Below, piece by piece: positions 1-5,469 of a DNA stretch of 5,488 nucleotides. The position numbers were made by a program, and so were the translations under genes. The stretch is taken from contig CAKQMS010000066.1 in the NCBI GenBank assembly GCA_934254985.1, positions 1 through 5,488 of the forward strand. The letters run 5' to 3'. Under the pieces are notes generated by a model. It searched no databases. It had not been told where the DNA came from and saw nothing but the letters and a program-made list of their open reading frames with translations. The number at the start of each line of letters is the position of its first letter. Within the stretch, counting starts at the first letter, position 1. Origin of the DNA: an uncultured Prevotella sp. (lineage in GTDB: Bacteria > Bacteroidota > Bacteroidia > Bacteroidales > Bacteroidaceae).

Positions 1-138
1 GAAACCAATCTGATGCCTGGCAAGGAATCTGATTTGGAGTGCAATGGCAAGCAGTATAGCGGTGACTATCTGATGAAAGTCGGTTTGAATGTATTCAGCC
101 AGACAGATGGAACCAGCCATGTGTTGGTATTAGAATAA
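1..138 (+). CDS. C-terminal fragment of an unidentified protein
   Basis: An open frame runs in from the left edge and ends at TAA (136-138), giving 45 residues from ETNLMPGKES to GTSHVLVLE. The gene starts outside the window. The visible part is polar, then has alternating hydrophobic residues (YLMKVGLNVF, HVLVLE) that look like closing beta-strands. That would suit a secreted or surface beta-rich protein of Bacteroidota, but I recognise no family. The frame is supported by its uninterrupted reading, by a stop 20 bp before a strong terminator hairpin, and by the lack of a competing gene. It converges with proB on the other strand. No function is assigned. Confidence 0.6.
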   Translation, partial: ETNLMPGKESDLECNGKQYSGDYLMKVGLNVFSQTDGTSHVLVLE

Positions 139-158
139 CGTATCAACTATTCATAATG

Positions 159-199
159 AAAAAAGCAGCAAAGTCTATAATAGGCTTGCTGCTTTTTTT
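159..199. terminator. Bidirectional intrinsic terminator between converging genes
   Basis: AAAAAAGCAGCAA (159-171) is perfectly complementary to TTGCTGCTTTTTT (186-198), a 13-bp stem around a 14-nt loop. Read on the plus strand, the GC-containing stem is followed by seven T residues (193-199) and ends the gene of bases 1-138. Read on the minus strand, the A tract becomes a U tract and ends transcription arriving from proB, whose stop codon is about 30 bp away. The symmetry suits a shared terminator for two converging genes. Confidence 0.85.
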
Positions 200-229
200 A
201 GTTATCTGTATCTCTTTTCCCTAATGATT

Positions 230-1009
230 TTACTTGTTTAGCGGTCTTGCCACAAACTCGGTGTGGAAAGTTTCGAGAGGATGCTCGGTGAGGTTGACGA
301 GGATGTTTGGAGTGTTGCCGTTGGCAATGATAACCTTGATGCCGGCATTGGCAACCTCGTGGGCTGTCTTCACCTTCGACTCCATGCCACCTCTGCCCAT
401 GCTGCTCTTATCAGTAGAGATATACTCGCTGATGTCGCGGTCGTAGTATACAGATGGTATGATGCGAGTGTGCGAATCCTTAGGGTCGCCATTGTATACA
501 CCATCCACATTAGAGAGGAGGATAAGGGTGTCGGCTTTCATCATCTTGGCAATGAGTCCCGACAGCTCGTCGTTGTCGGTAAACATAAGCTCGGTGATGC
601 ATACGGTGTCGTTTTCGTTTACGATAGGCAACACATCGTTCTCCAGCATCACCTGCATACAAGCTTCCTGGTTTTTGTATTGCTCTTCGGCACCGAAGTT
701 CTCCTTCATGGTGAGCACCTGTCCCACCTTTATCTTATATTCACGGAACAGGTCGTAGTAAAGGCCTATGAGTTTCACCTGGCCAATGGCAGAAAACAGC
801 TGGCGCTGCTCTACGCTGTCCAAGTGGTGGTCTACATGTAGCTCGGCTCTTCCTGCAGCCACAGCACCTGATGATACCAATATCACTTTGTTACCCTGTT
901 GTCTTAGCCAAACTATCTGGTCTACGATAGCCGACATTCTTGTTACGTCCAGTTTTCCGTCTTCTCGGGTCAGCACATTGCTGCCCACCTTTACTACAAT
1001 CCTTTTCAT
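230..1009 (-). CDS. proB: Glutamate 5-kinase, short form without PUA domain
   Basis: ProB phosphorylates L-glutamate with ATP to gamma-glutamyl phosphate, the first step of proline synthesis, in the cytosol. The 259-residue protein is a complete amino-acid-kinase fold: VKVGSNVL (5-12, phosphate-binding start), VSSGAVAAG (45-53), NEND (131-134), FTDNDELSG (143-151), SNVDGVY (166-172) and GRGGMESK (205-212), in the order seen in E. coli ProB. The protein ends shortly after the kinase domain, so the RNA-binding-like PUA domain of the roughly 367-residue E. coli enzyme is absent; short ProB forms are known in other bacteria. I chose the ATG at 1009 because the protein then begins MKRIVVKVG. A longer in-frame start at 1060 would add 17 residues encoded by a tandem repeat, which is unlikely to be translated. 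No Shine-Dalgarno sequence is visible. proB follows the acyl-CoA synthetase by 73 bp on the same strand. proA, its usual partner, is not in the window. Confidence 0.93.
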   Translation of the reverse strand: MKRIVVKVGSNVLTREDGKLDVTRMSAIVDQIVWLRQQGNKVILVSSGAVAAGRAELHVDHHLDSVEQRQLFSAIGQVKLIGLYYDLFREYKIKVGQVLTMKENFGAEEQYKNQEACMQVMLENDVLPIVNENDTVCITELMFTDNDELSGLIAKMMKADTLILLSNVDGVYNGDPKDSHTRIIPSVYYDRDISEYISTDKSSMGRGGMESKVKTAHEVANAGIKVIIANGNTPNILVNLTEHPLETFHTEFVARPLNK

Positions 1010-1017
1010 ATTTAAGT

Positions 1018-1063
1018 GAAGAGTGAAGAATGAAGAGTGAAGAATCATATGGCTCTTCACTCT
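1018..1063. repeat. 14-bp tandem duplication plus palindrome between the synthetase gene and proB
   Basis: GAAGAGTGAAGAAT occurs twice in direct tandem (1018-1031 and 1032-1045). The second copy overlaps an inverted repeat: AGAGTGAAGA (1034-1043) pairs with TCTTCACTCT (1054-1063), and the centre of the loop is the palindrome CATATG (1046-1051). The whole 30-bp palindrome has only two mismatched position pairs. The block fills most of the 73-bp gap and ends nine bases upstream of the proB start. No T tract follows the hairpin on either strand, so it is not a typical intrinsic terminator. Similar GAAGAGTGAAGAAT-type repeats in Bacteroidota intergenic regions are something I recall but cannot check here. 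Confidence 0.75.
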
Positions 1064-1082
1064 CCATCTTCGGTTAAAAATA

Positions 1083-2759
1083 TTACTTCTTATTGTCTTT
1101 AGCTCTGATTTCTACTCTACGTATTTTGCCTGATATTGTCTTAGGCAGTTCGTCAACGAACTCGATGATACGTGGATATTTATATGGAGCAGTTTCGTGT
1201 TTTACGTGTTGTTGCAATTCTTTGATAAGGTCGTCGCCTGCCTTGTCTTTCCATTCCTTAGCGAGCACTACGGTAGCCTTAACCACCATTCCTCTCACTT
1301 CGTCAGGCACACCTGTGATAGCACATTCCACTACTGCTGGGTGGGTCATCAAAGCACTCTCTACCTCGAAAGGACCGATGCGATAGCCACTCGACTTGAT
1401 GACATCATCGATACGACCTTCGAACCAATAGTAGCCCTCGTCGTCTCTCCATGCCATATCGCCTGTGTGGTATAGTCCGTCGTGCCAAACCTTCTTTGTC
1501 ATCTCTTCGTCGCGATAGTAGTATTTGAAGAGACCGAAAGGTTTGCGGTCGCCAACCTTTACGCAGATTTCGCCCTTTTCACCATCCTCACACTCTGTGC
1601 CGTCGGCTTTTAGCAAGTGGATGTCGTACTGAGGATTAGGTTTGCCCATGCTACCAGGCTTTGGTGTGTTCCAAGGGAAGGTGCCGAGAGTCATTGTTGT
1701 CTCAGTCTGTCCGAAGCCCTCCATGAGGCGTATGCCTGTTAGCTCAAAGAACTTCTGATATACGGCTGGTTCCAAGGCTTCGCCTGCTGTGGTGCAATAT
1801 TTTAGCGATGAGAGGTCGTACTTAGCAAAGTCTTCCTGAATCATGAAGCGATAGATGGTAGGAGGCGCACAGAAAGAGGTGATATGATATTTCTCTATCT
1901 GTCGCATTATCTTCTCGGCGGTGAACTTCTCGTGGTCGTAAACGAAGACTGTTGCGCCAGCAAACCATTGTCCGTAGAGCTTACCCCATACAGCCTTGCC
2001 CCATCCTGTATCGGCTACGGTGAGGTGGATGCTATTGGCATTGAGGTTGTGCCAGAACACACCTGTGGTGAGATGGCCCAGAGCATACAGATGGTCGTGA
2101 GCCACCATCTTTGGTTCGCCACTTGTGCCGCTGGTGAAATACATCAGCATAGTATCTTCGTTGGTGTTTACGTGCTCAGGAAGGCAGAAGGTAGGAGCCT
2201 TAGGCCACTCATCGTTCCAGCAATGGAAACCATTAGGAACAGGTGTGCCCTGCTGAGCATCAGAGTTTACTGCCACGAGCACTTTTACCGAAGGACTCTC
2301 TTCCATAGAAGCGAGAATCTGAGATGTAACATATTCGTCGTTCACGCAGATGATAGCCTTCACGCTTGCACGGTTGTTGCGATAAACGATGTCGTGCTTT
2401 GTGAGCATGTGAGTGGCAGGAATAGCCACAGCACCAATCTTGCATAGTGCCATCATCGAAAGCCACCATTGATAGTGACGCTTCAATATCAGCATCACCA
2501 TGTCGCCTCTGCCAATGCCGAGGCTCTGGAAATAGCTCGCTGTCTGATCTGTTTCTTTCTTTAGCTCTGCAAAAGTCAGTCGCTTCTCTTCGCCACGCTC
2601 GCTTGTCCAAAGGAGTGCAAGCTTGTCGGGAGCCTCTTCTGCCCATGCGTCCATCACATCGTATGCAAAGTTGAAGTTCTCTTTTACCTTAAACTCCAAG
2701 TGCTCTCTGAAATCTTCTTCAGATGTGAAAGTAGTCTGTACTAAGAATCTTTCTATCAT
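1083..2759 (-). CDS. AMP-forming acyl-CoA synthetase (acetyl/medium-chain acyl-CoA synthetase type)
   Basis: This 558-residue cytosolic enzyme should activate a carboxylic acid with ATP to an acyl-adenylate and then transfer it to CoA. All core motifs of the ANL superfamily are present: the phosphate loop YFTSGTSGEPK (207-217), the DTGWGKAVWG segment (250-259), CAPPTIYRF (297-305), TTAGEAL (323-329), GFGQTE (348-353), the ribose-binding aspartate in HTGD (431-434), the hinge GRIDDVIKSSGYR (448-460), and the catalytic lysine K545 in TISGKIRR (541-548). The TGW and APPTIYR segments resemble the medium-chain (ACSM-like) branch more than classical acetyl-CoA synthetase, and the length is shorter than the roughly 650 residues of Acs. 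The true acid (acetate, propionate, branched-chain, aromatic or medium-chain) cannot be read from the sequence. The ATG at 2759 opens a normal N-terminus. It lies 69 bp after the regulator gene on the same strand and is probably co-transcribed with it. K545 is the lysine that is reversibly acetylated in well-studied family members; whether that happens here is unknown. Confidence 0.92.
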   Translation of the reverse strand: MIERFLVQTTFTSEEDFREHLEFKVKENFNFAYDVMDAWAEEAPDKLALLWTSERGEEKRLTFAELKKETDQTASYFQSLGIGRGDMVMLILKRHYQWWLSMMALCKIGAVAIPATHMLTKHDIVYRNNRASVKAIICVNDEYVTSQILASMEESPSVKVLVAVNSDAQQGTPVPNGFHCWNDEWPKAPTFCLPEHVNTNEDTMLMYFTSGTSGEPKMVAHDHLYALGHLTTGVFWHNLNANSIHLTVADTGWGKAVWGKLYGQWFAGATVFVYDHEKFTAEKIMRQIEKYHITSFCAPPTIYRFMIQEDFAKYDLSSLKYCTTAGEALEPAVYQKFFELTGIRLMEGFGQTETTMTLGTFPWNTPKPGSMGKPNPQYDIHLLKADGTECEDGEKGEICVKVGDRKPFGLFKYYYRDEEMTKKVWHDGLYHTGDMAWRDDEGYYWFEGRIDDVIKSSGYRIGPFEVESALMTHPAVVECAITGVPDEVRGMVVKATVVLAKEWKDKAGDDLIKELQQHVKHETAPYKYPRIIEFVDELPKTISGKIRRVEIRAKDNKK

Positions 2760-2786
2760 GATAGTTTGTTGTCGAAATTAAAGAAT

Positions 2787-2812
2787 TGGTGGTTCCTGAA
2801 TGTCTACCACCA
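2787..2812 (-). promoter_or_regulatory. Perfect hairpin in the regulator-synthetase gap
   Basis: TGGTGGT (2787-2793) and ACCACCA (2806-2812) form a perfect 7-bp GC-containing stem around a 12-nt loop in the 69-bp gap between the regulator stop and the synthetase start. Downstream on the minus strand the sequence is A/T-rich (ATTCTTTAATTT) but has no uninterrupted T tract, so full termination looks unlikely. It could be a partial terminator, an mRNA processing or stability element, or a dyad operator bound by the regulator encoded just upstream. These options cannot be separated from sequence. Confidence 0.45.
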
Positions 2813-2828
2813 TATTTATATATTAAAG

Positions 2829-3383
2829 CTAAAAGATTATGGCGAGGAACTTTACCTTTTTATCACCTAATGTCCTCATGCCGTGAGGCTGTGTGGCATC
2901 AAATATGATGCTGTCGCCCTGATGGAGTTCGAGAGTCTTCTTGCCGATAGTCAGCTCCATGTCGCCCTCCAGCACCATATTAAACTCCTGTCCAGCATGT
3001 GTGTTTGTATCCAAAGGCTTGTCGGCAGGCTTAGGTTCTACGGTAACGATGAAAGGGTCTGCCTTTCTGCCACGGAAACCACTTGCCAACGACTCATAGT
3101 GGTAAGCCTTGCGGCGTTCCACGCTCAGTCCCTGTCCCTTGCGAGTAAGGAAGTAAGAATTCATGTGAGGTTCTTCGCCAAACATCAGCACGTCGAGCGA
3201 AATCTCATACTTCTGTGCTATCTTCTGGAGGTTGCTCACGTGTAGTTCGCTTTCTCCATTCTCCATAGCCTGATATTCTTCGGTTGTAATGCCGCAAGTC
3301 TGCGCCATTTCCTCTAACGAGATGTCGAGAACATCTCTTAGTCCTTTAAGGCGTTCGCCAATTTGCTTTATTGCTTCATCCAT
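2829..3383 (-). CDS. XRE-family helix-turn-helix regulator with C-terminal cupin domain
   Basis: The 184-residue protein has two parts. Residues 8-65 form a five-helix XRE DNA-binding domain (IGERLKGLRDVLDISLEEMA, then the recognition region around TTEEYQAMENGESE, then LQKIAQKYEISLDVL). Residues about 108-183 form a single cupin barrel: NTHAGQEFNMVLEGDMEL (motif 1) and GDSIIFDATQPHGMRTLGD (motif 2). Likely metal or ligand residues are H129, E133 and H167. The first histidine of the usual HxH pair is replaced by N127, so the metal site may be incomplete or altered. In this family the cupin is thought to sense a small ligand. The gene precedes the acyl-CoA synthetase by 69 bp on the same strand, so control of that gene, possibly in response to its substrate or product, is the simplest inference. 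A consensus Bacteroidota promoter sits just upstream. The start at 3383 gives the expected short lead-in to helix 1. Ligand and operator are unknown. Confidence 0.9.
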   Translation of the reverse strand: MDEAIKQIGERLKGLRDVLDISLEEMAQTCGITTEEYQAMENGESELHVSNLQKIAQKYEISLDVLMFGEEPHMNSYFLTRKGQGLSVERRKAYHYESLASGFRGRKADPFIVTVEPKPADKPLDTNTHAGQEFNMVLEGDMELTIGKKTLELHQGDSIIFDATQPHGMRTLGDKKVKFLAIIF

Positions 3384-3413
3384 AGTTTTTTAATCTTTTA
3401 TTGGTTATGGTGA

Positions 3414-3445
3414 CAAAAGTACACATTTCTACTGATATAAGCAAA
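3414..3445 (-). promoter_or_regulatory. Bacteroidota-type promoter of the XRE-cupin gene
   Basis: On the minus strand a -33 element TTTG (3445-3442) is followed after 20 nt by TACTTTTG (3421-3414), a perfect TAnnTTTG -7 element. The spacer falls in the usual 19-21 nt range. Transcription would start near 3406, leaving a leader of only about 20-25 nt before the ATG at 3383. It probably drives the regulator and synthetase, and possibly proB. Confidence 0.7.
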
Positions 3446-3742
3446 CAATAAGGTAATAAAGTGGATAAAAATAAATCATTATGTATAAATTCGCTTTCTT
3501 GCATATATATACTTTCTGCTGATAAGTAGGTGTTCTTGTCGAGCTTTCTCGTTCATCTGCTACGAAAGAACTTCGTGCCTTCTTAGAAGACCATTCTACA
3601 GGCATTGATACGAATGGCATATTGAGCACGAAAGTGTATGTGAGGAGAAGGAAAATATACTTTTCCTAAAATCCGCAACCTATAAATATCTTTGATATTT
3701 TGGGACTTTAGCATGATTTTTACGAAAAAGTAGTTTGAAAAT
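3446..3742. other. Intergenic stretch between divergent promoters, with repeat-like and hairpin sequences
   Basis: No convincing gene lies here. The sequence ATAAGTAGGTGTTCTT (3522-3537) recurs exactly at 5249-5264. Beginning inside it, a plus-strand frame stays open for 47 codons (3526-3666, stop TAA 3667-3669; it contains ELSRSSATKELRAFLEDHS) but has no ATG, GTG or TTG near its start. The opposite strand is also open over much of the same stretch, so this is more likely a repeated non-coding element or gene remnant. Small dyads are present: GTTCTT(G)TCG (3532-3541) with CGAAAGAAC (3563-3571), CTTCT/AGAAG (3579-3589), and AAATATC/GATATTT with a TTT loop (3684-3700). None is followed by a T tract. 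Confidence 0.4.
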
Positions 3743-3773
3743 TTTGCCGTTTGCAGCAAATGATATATTTTTG
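3743..3773 (+). promoter_or_regulatory. Bacteroidota-type promoter of the lipoprotein gene
   Basis: TTTG (3743-3746) and TATTTTTG (3766-3773, a perfect TAnnTTTG) are separated by 19 nt. Transcription should begin near 3780, giving a leader of about 50 nt that is very A/T-rich and ends in eight T residues (3822-3829) directly before the ATG. No Shine-Dalgarno sequence is seen, as is usual for the phylum. Confidence 0.7.
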
Positions 3774-3829
3774 CAACCGATCTTATGATATATATATTAT
3801 TGATTTAACAACAAATAGCAATTTTTTTT

Positions 3830-5017
3830 ATGATTAAGCTACACAAGCTTTTTGTTTTCTTTGTAACCGTTGCTGCATTTACTACATTTACAGCATGCTC
3901 AAGCTCAGAAGAAGCTAATGGTACAGACGACTCTTCGTTGACTAATGCGCCTCAAACCGAGGTGTATATTGGTGTTGATATTCTGAATAACTATCAGAAG
4001 GTGAATGGCTTAACACGTGCTTTCAATTCTCTGTCTCCAATTGCCGATGTCTCGTATTTCGATGTAAAGGTTGACCCACGCCTTGGTTTTAATGTCGCTC
4101 CAAACAAGTACGTTAATGTTATGAAAAACGCCAAGGTGTATACCGACTGCCCATACATTACTTTAAATAAGGACAAGAACTTCGACTTTCTGCTCAGTAC
4201 AGATGGTTCGGGCTTGCGCACCCTTATTGCGGCAGGCGATACAACCACTGCTACTGTTGTAAATAAACTTACAAAATGGTGTGGTCGCACCAATCCGGTT
4301 TCGCCTACCGTGGTGGAAAAGAACATCCATGTGATATGGTATCTCGCCAAGAGTATGGAGAATGGCTGGCATGTTAACGGCTTGCTCACCGATAAAGACG
4401 ATATCAAGGCAGCATGTGATGCATGCAAGAACGAAGGCTTCCAAGAGATAACCTTCGGCGAGAACGATGGTAAGAGGCAACTCACCTATCAGCAGCTTGC
4501 TGATTATTATCCTGCCATCTACAACATAAAACCTATCGATCCGACTCTCTTGGTTGACATTCATCAGCAGGAACACTCTTCATGGGGCGAGATAAAGACC
4601 TCGGTACATATCAAGGAAGCTAAGGACGTAAAGGTGTTCCTCCCTGTTAGCATTGACTATACAGTAGAGGGCGCTGAGTCAGCTGCTCTTGTGCGCTACT
4701 TTGAAAAGTATTTTGAGGTACAGGATCTCGATGCTGCTATCGGTGCTAATGTCAATCTCACCATTGAACGTCAGGCTACAGGCATCACAATAAATATTAC
4801 CGGCGTGACAAAGGAACTGCTCAAGGCTCTTGAACGCCGCTACAACGACGGACTCACCATAGAGATACACTCATACTACAAGCTTTCCGACAAGGAAGGC
4901 AAGAGTGATTACATCGCCCCGGTATGGAGTGCCCTTAAAAACTCTACCGTTACCTACGATGGCGACATGAAGTATCGCATCACATCGGCTTTCAATAGCG
5001 AGAGCGTTGAGAATTAA
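3830..5017 (+). CDS. Predicted surface lipoprotein of unknown function
   Basis: I do not recognise this 395-residue protein. It begins with a clear lipoprotein signal: basic start (MIKLHK), hydrophobic core (LFVFFVTVAAFTTF, 7-20) and lipobox FTAC with the lipidated cysteine at C23. The following SSSEE (24-28) is serine-rich and acidic, like the export signal that carries Bacteroidota lipoproteins to the outer surface. A low-complexity linker runs to about residue 44. The rest is mixed alpha/beta with no membrane segment. Visible landmarks are HVIWYLAKSMENGWHVNG (167-184), a CDAC motif (196-199), HQQEHSSWGEIKTSVHIKEA (245-264), and a C-terminal part with alternating strands and helices (ALVRYFEKYFEV, VTKELLKALERRYNDG). 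Besides C23 it has four cysteines (107, 151, 196, 199), enough for two disulfides outside the cytosol. The start is fixed by the signal peptide. The gene has its own promoter and terminator and appears to be a single-gene unit. There is no SusC/SusD partner or enzyme domain, so the role is open. Confidence 0.85.
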   Translation: MIKLHKLFVFFVTVAAFTTFTACSSSEEANGTDDSSLTNAPQTEVYIGVDILNNYQKVNGLTRAFNSLSPIADVSYFDVKVDPRLGFNVAPNKYVNVMKNAKVYTDCPYITLNKDKNFDFLLSTDGSGLRTLIAAGDTTTATVVNKLTKWCGRTNPVSPTVVEKNIHVIWYLAKSMENGWHVNGLLTDKDDIKAACDACKNEGFQEITFGENDGKRQLTYQQLADYYPAIYNIKPIDPTLLVDIHQQEHSSWGEIKTSVHIKEAKDVKVFLPVSIDYTVEGAESAALVRYFEKYFEVQDLDAAIGANVNLTIERQATGITINITGVTKELLKALERRYNDGLTIEIHSYYKLSDKEGKSDYIAPVWSALKNSTVTYDGDMKYRITSAFNSESVEN

Positions 5018-5020
5018 TAG

Positions 5021-5037
5021 TGCGGTTTTGAACCACA
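5021..5037 (+). other. Small hairpin just after the lipoprotein stop codon
   Basis: TGCGGTT (5021-5027) and AACCACA (5031-5037) can pair around a 3-nt TTG loop with one C/A mismatch. It lies three bases after the stop codon and is not followed by a T tract. It may add mRNA 3'-end stability ahead of the main terminator, or be chance. Confidence 0.25.
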
Positions 5038-5055
5038 TTATACATATTTAGTATT

Positions 5056-5128
5056 AATGGTGTGTCAGAAATCAATTGATTTGGGCTTGAAGCTCATCTC
5101 GTTTGACTTCTGATACACCATTTTTTTT
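5056..5128 (+). terminator. Long-stem terminator of the lipoprotein gene, or MITE-like inverted repeat
   Basis: AATGGTGTGTCAGAA (5056-5070) pairs with TTCTGATACACCATT (5108-5122) over 15 positions, with one G.U pair in RNA. Eight T residues follow (5121-5128), as expected for an intrinsic terminator. It is unusual in having a 37-nt loop that contains further symmetry: the 14-bp perfect palindrome AAATCAATTGATTT (5069-5082), which overlaps the end of the stem, and a short GCTT/AAGC dyad (5084-5092). The large loop and near-perfect ends leave open that this is a small terminal-inverted-repeat element serving as a terminator. No target-site duplication is evident. Confidence 0.7.
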
Positions 5129-5143
5129 GTTACCAATACAGTC

Positions 5144-5197
5144 GCCATCCAATCATGTTTCGTCTGCCATCCAATCATGTTTCGTCTGCCATCCAAT
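5144..5197. repeat. 22-bp perfect tandem repeat, about 2.5 copies
   Basis: A 22-bp unit starting GCCATCCAATCATG and ending CGTCT occurs at 5144-5165 and 5166-5187 without a mismatch, followed by the first ten bases of a third copy (5188-5197). The array is intergenic. Perfect identity suggests recent expansion, so copy number may vary between strains. Too few copies and no spacers make it unlike a CRISPR array. No function can be read from it. Confidence 0.9.
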
Positions 5198-5333
5198 GCA
5201 TACTTCTACGACTTTGGATTGCTCAAGATATTATATAAGCTAAAATATATAAGTAGGTGTTCTTAATTATTTATATAATAACAGCATCACCTACCATAGC
5301 GTCTATAACCTCATATGTGGAATTAATGTTCAA
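5198..5333. other. A/T-rich intergenic stretch with second copy of the 16-bp repeat and a dyad
   Basis: No gene is seen. ATAAGTAGGTGTTCTT (5249-5264) is an exact copy of 3522-3537. Its GTAGGTG (5253-5259) is matched by an inverted CACCTAC (5288-5294) 28 nt further on, so this copy could form a hairpin with a large A/T-rich loop. An imperfect palindrome CCTCATATGTGG lies at 5309-5320. No T tract or consensus promoter is visible here. Confidence 0.45.
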
Positions 5334-5386
5334 TATAAAAGATAAAAATGTATTTTTAAGGGTTTTTATCTTCTATAAAAGATAAA
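5334..5386. repeat. Inverted and direct repeat cluster of a TATAAAAGATAAA motif
   Basis: TATAAAAGATAAAAA (5334-5348) and TTTTTATCTTCTATA (5363-5377) form a 15-bp inverted repeat with one mismatch and a 14-nt spacer. TATAAAAGATAAA (5334-5346) also recurs in direct orientation at 5374-5386, exactly 40 bp on. Three copies of the same motif thus sit immediately upstream of a promoter-like TTATTTTG (5391-5398). The arrangement suits a multi-site protein-binding region, but the high A/T content raises the chance of coincidence. Confidence 0.6.
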
Positions 5387-5390
5387 TTTA

Positions 5391-5398
5391 TTATTTTG
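5391..5398 (+). promoter_or_regulatory. Possible -7 element of a promoter reading out of the window
   Basis: TTATTTTG differs by one base from TAnnTTTG, the Bacteroidota -7 consensus, and is followed by GCGG. No clear TTTG is found 19-21 nt upstream, so the call is weak. A second near match, TATCTTTC, lies at 5406-5413. It is listed because of the repeat cluster before it and the structured leader-like sequence after it. Confidence 0.3.
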
Positions 5399-5439
5399 CG
5401 GATAATATCTTTCAATAGTTCGTTAAAATTTGATATAAA

Positions 5440-5465
5440 GGCTAAGCAGTTTTACGCTGCCAGCC
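5440..5465 (+). other. Hairpin in a probable RNA leader
   Basis: GGCT (5440-5443) pairs with AGCC (5462-5465), and GCAG (5446-5449) with CTGC (5457-5460). They are separated by a small internal loop (AA opposite C) and capped by TTTTACG. This is the most GC-rich piece of an otherwise A/T-rich stretch, so it is likely a real RNA structure. It lies four bases before the boxA-like sequence. Confidence 0.5.
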
Positions 5466-5469
5466 AAAG

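Noticed and set aside
263..841. Plus-strand open frame of 192 codons opposite proB
   Set aside because: proB on the other strand has every family motif across this region; the antisense frame has no recognisable domain.
1009..1060. Longer ProB start adding MKSHMILHSSFFTLHLN
   Set aside because: The extra residues are encoded by the tandem repeat and palindrome, and the family begins close to the MKRIVVKVG segment.
2260..2646. Minus-strand open frame of 128 codons inside the synthetase gene
   Set aside because: It is wholly contained in the synthetase gene in another frame, with arginine-rich composition typical of shadow frames.
3429..3629. Minus-strand 66-codon open frame starting MLNMPFVSMPVEW and running into the regulator promoter
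   Set aside because: It overlaps the TTTG/spacer region upstream of the XRE promoter, has a hydrophobic A/T-derived tail, and overlaps an open frame on the other strand. No ribosome-site or family support.
3750..3753. TTTG at 3750-3753 as the -33 element of the lipoprotein promoter
   Set aside because: It would leave only a 12-nt spacer to TATTTTTG; the TTTG at 3743-3746 gives the expected 19 nt.
4629..4640. AAGGTGTTC inside the lipoprotein gene as a third copy of the 16-bp repeat
   Set aside because: Only about eight bases match and they lie within an intact coding frame; consistent with chance.
5144..5197. CRISPR array
   Set aside because: The units are directly adjacent with no spacers, only about 2.5 copies are present, and no cas gene is in the window.
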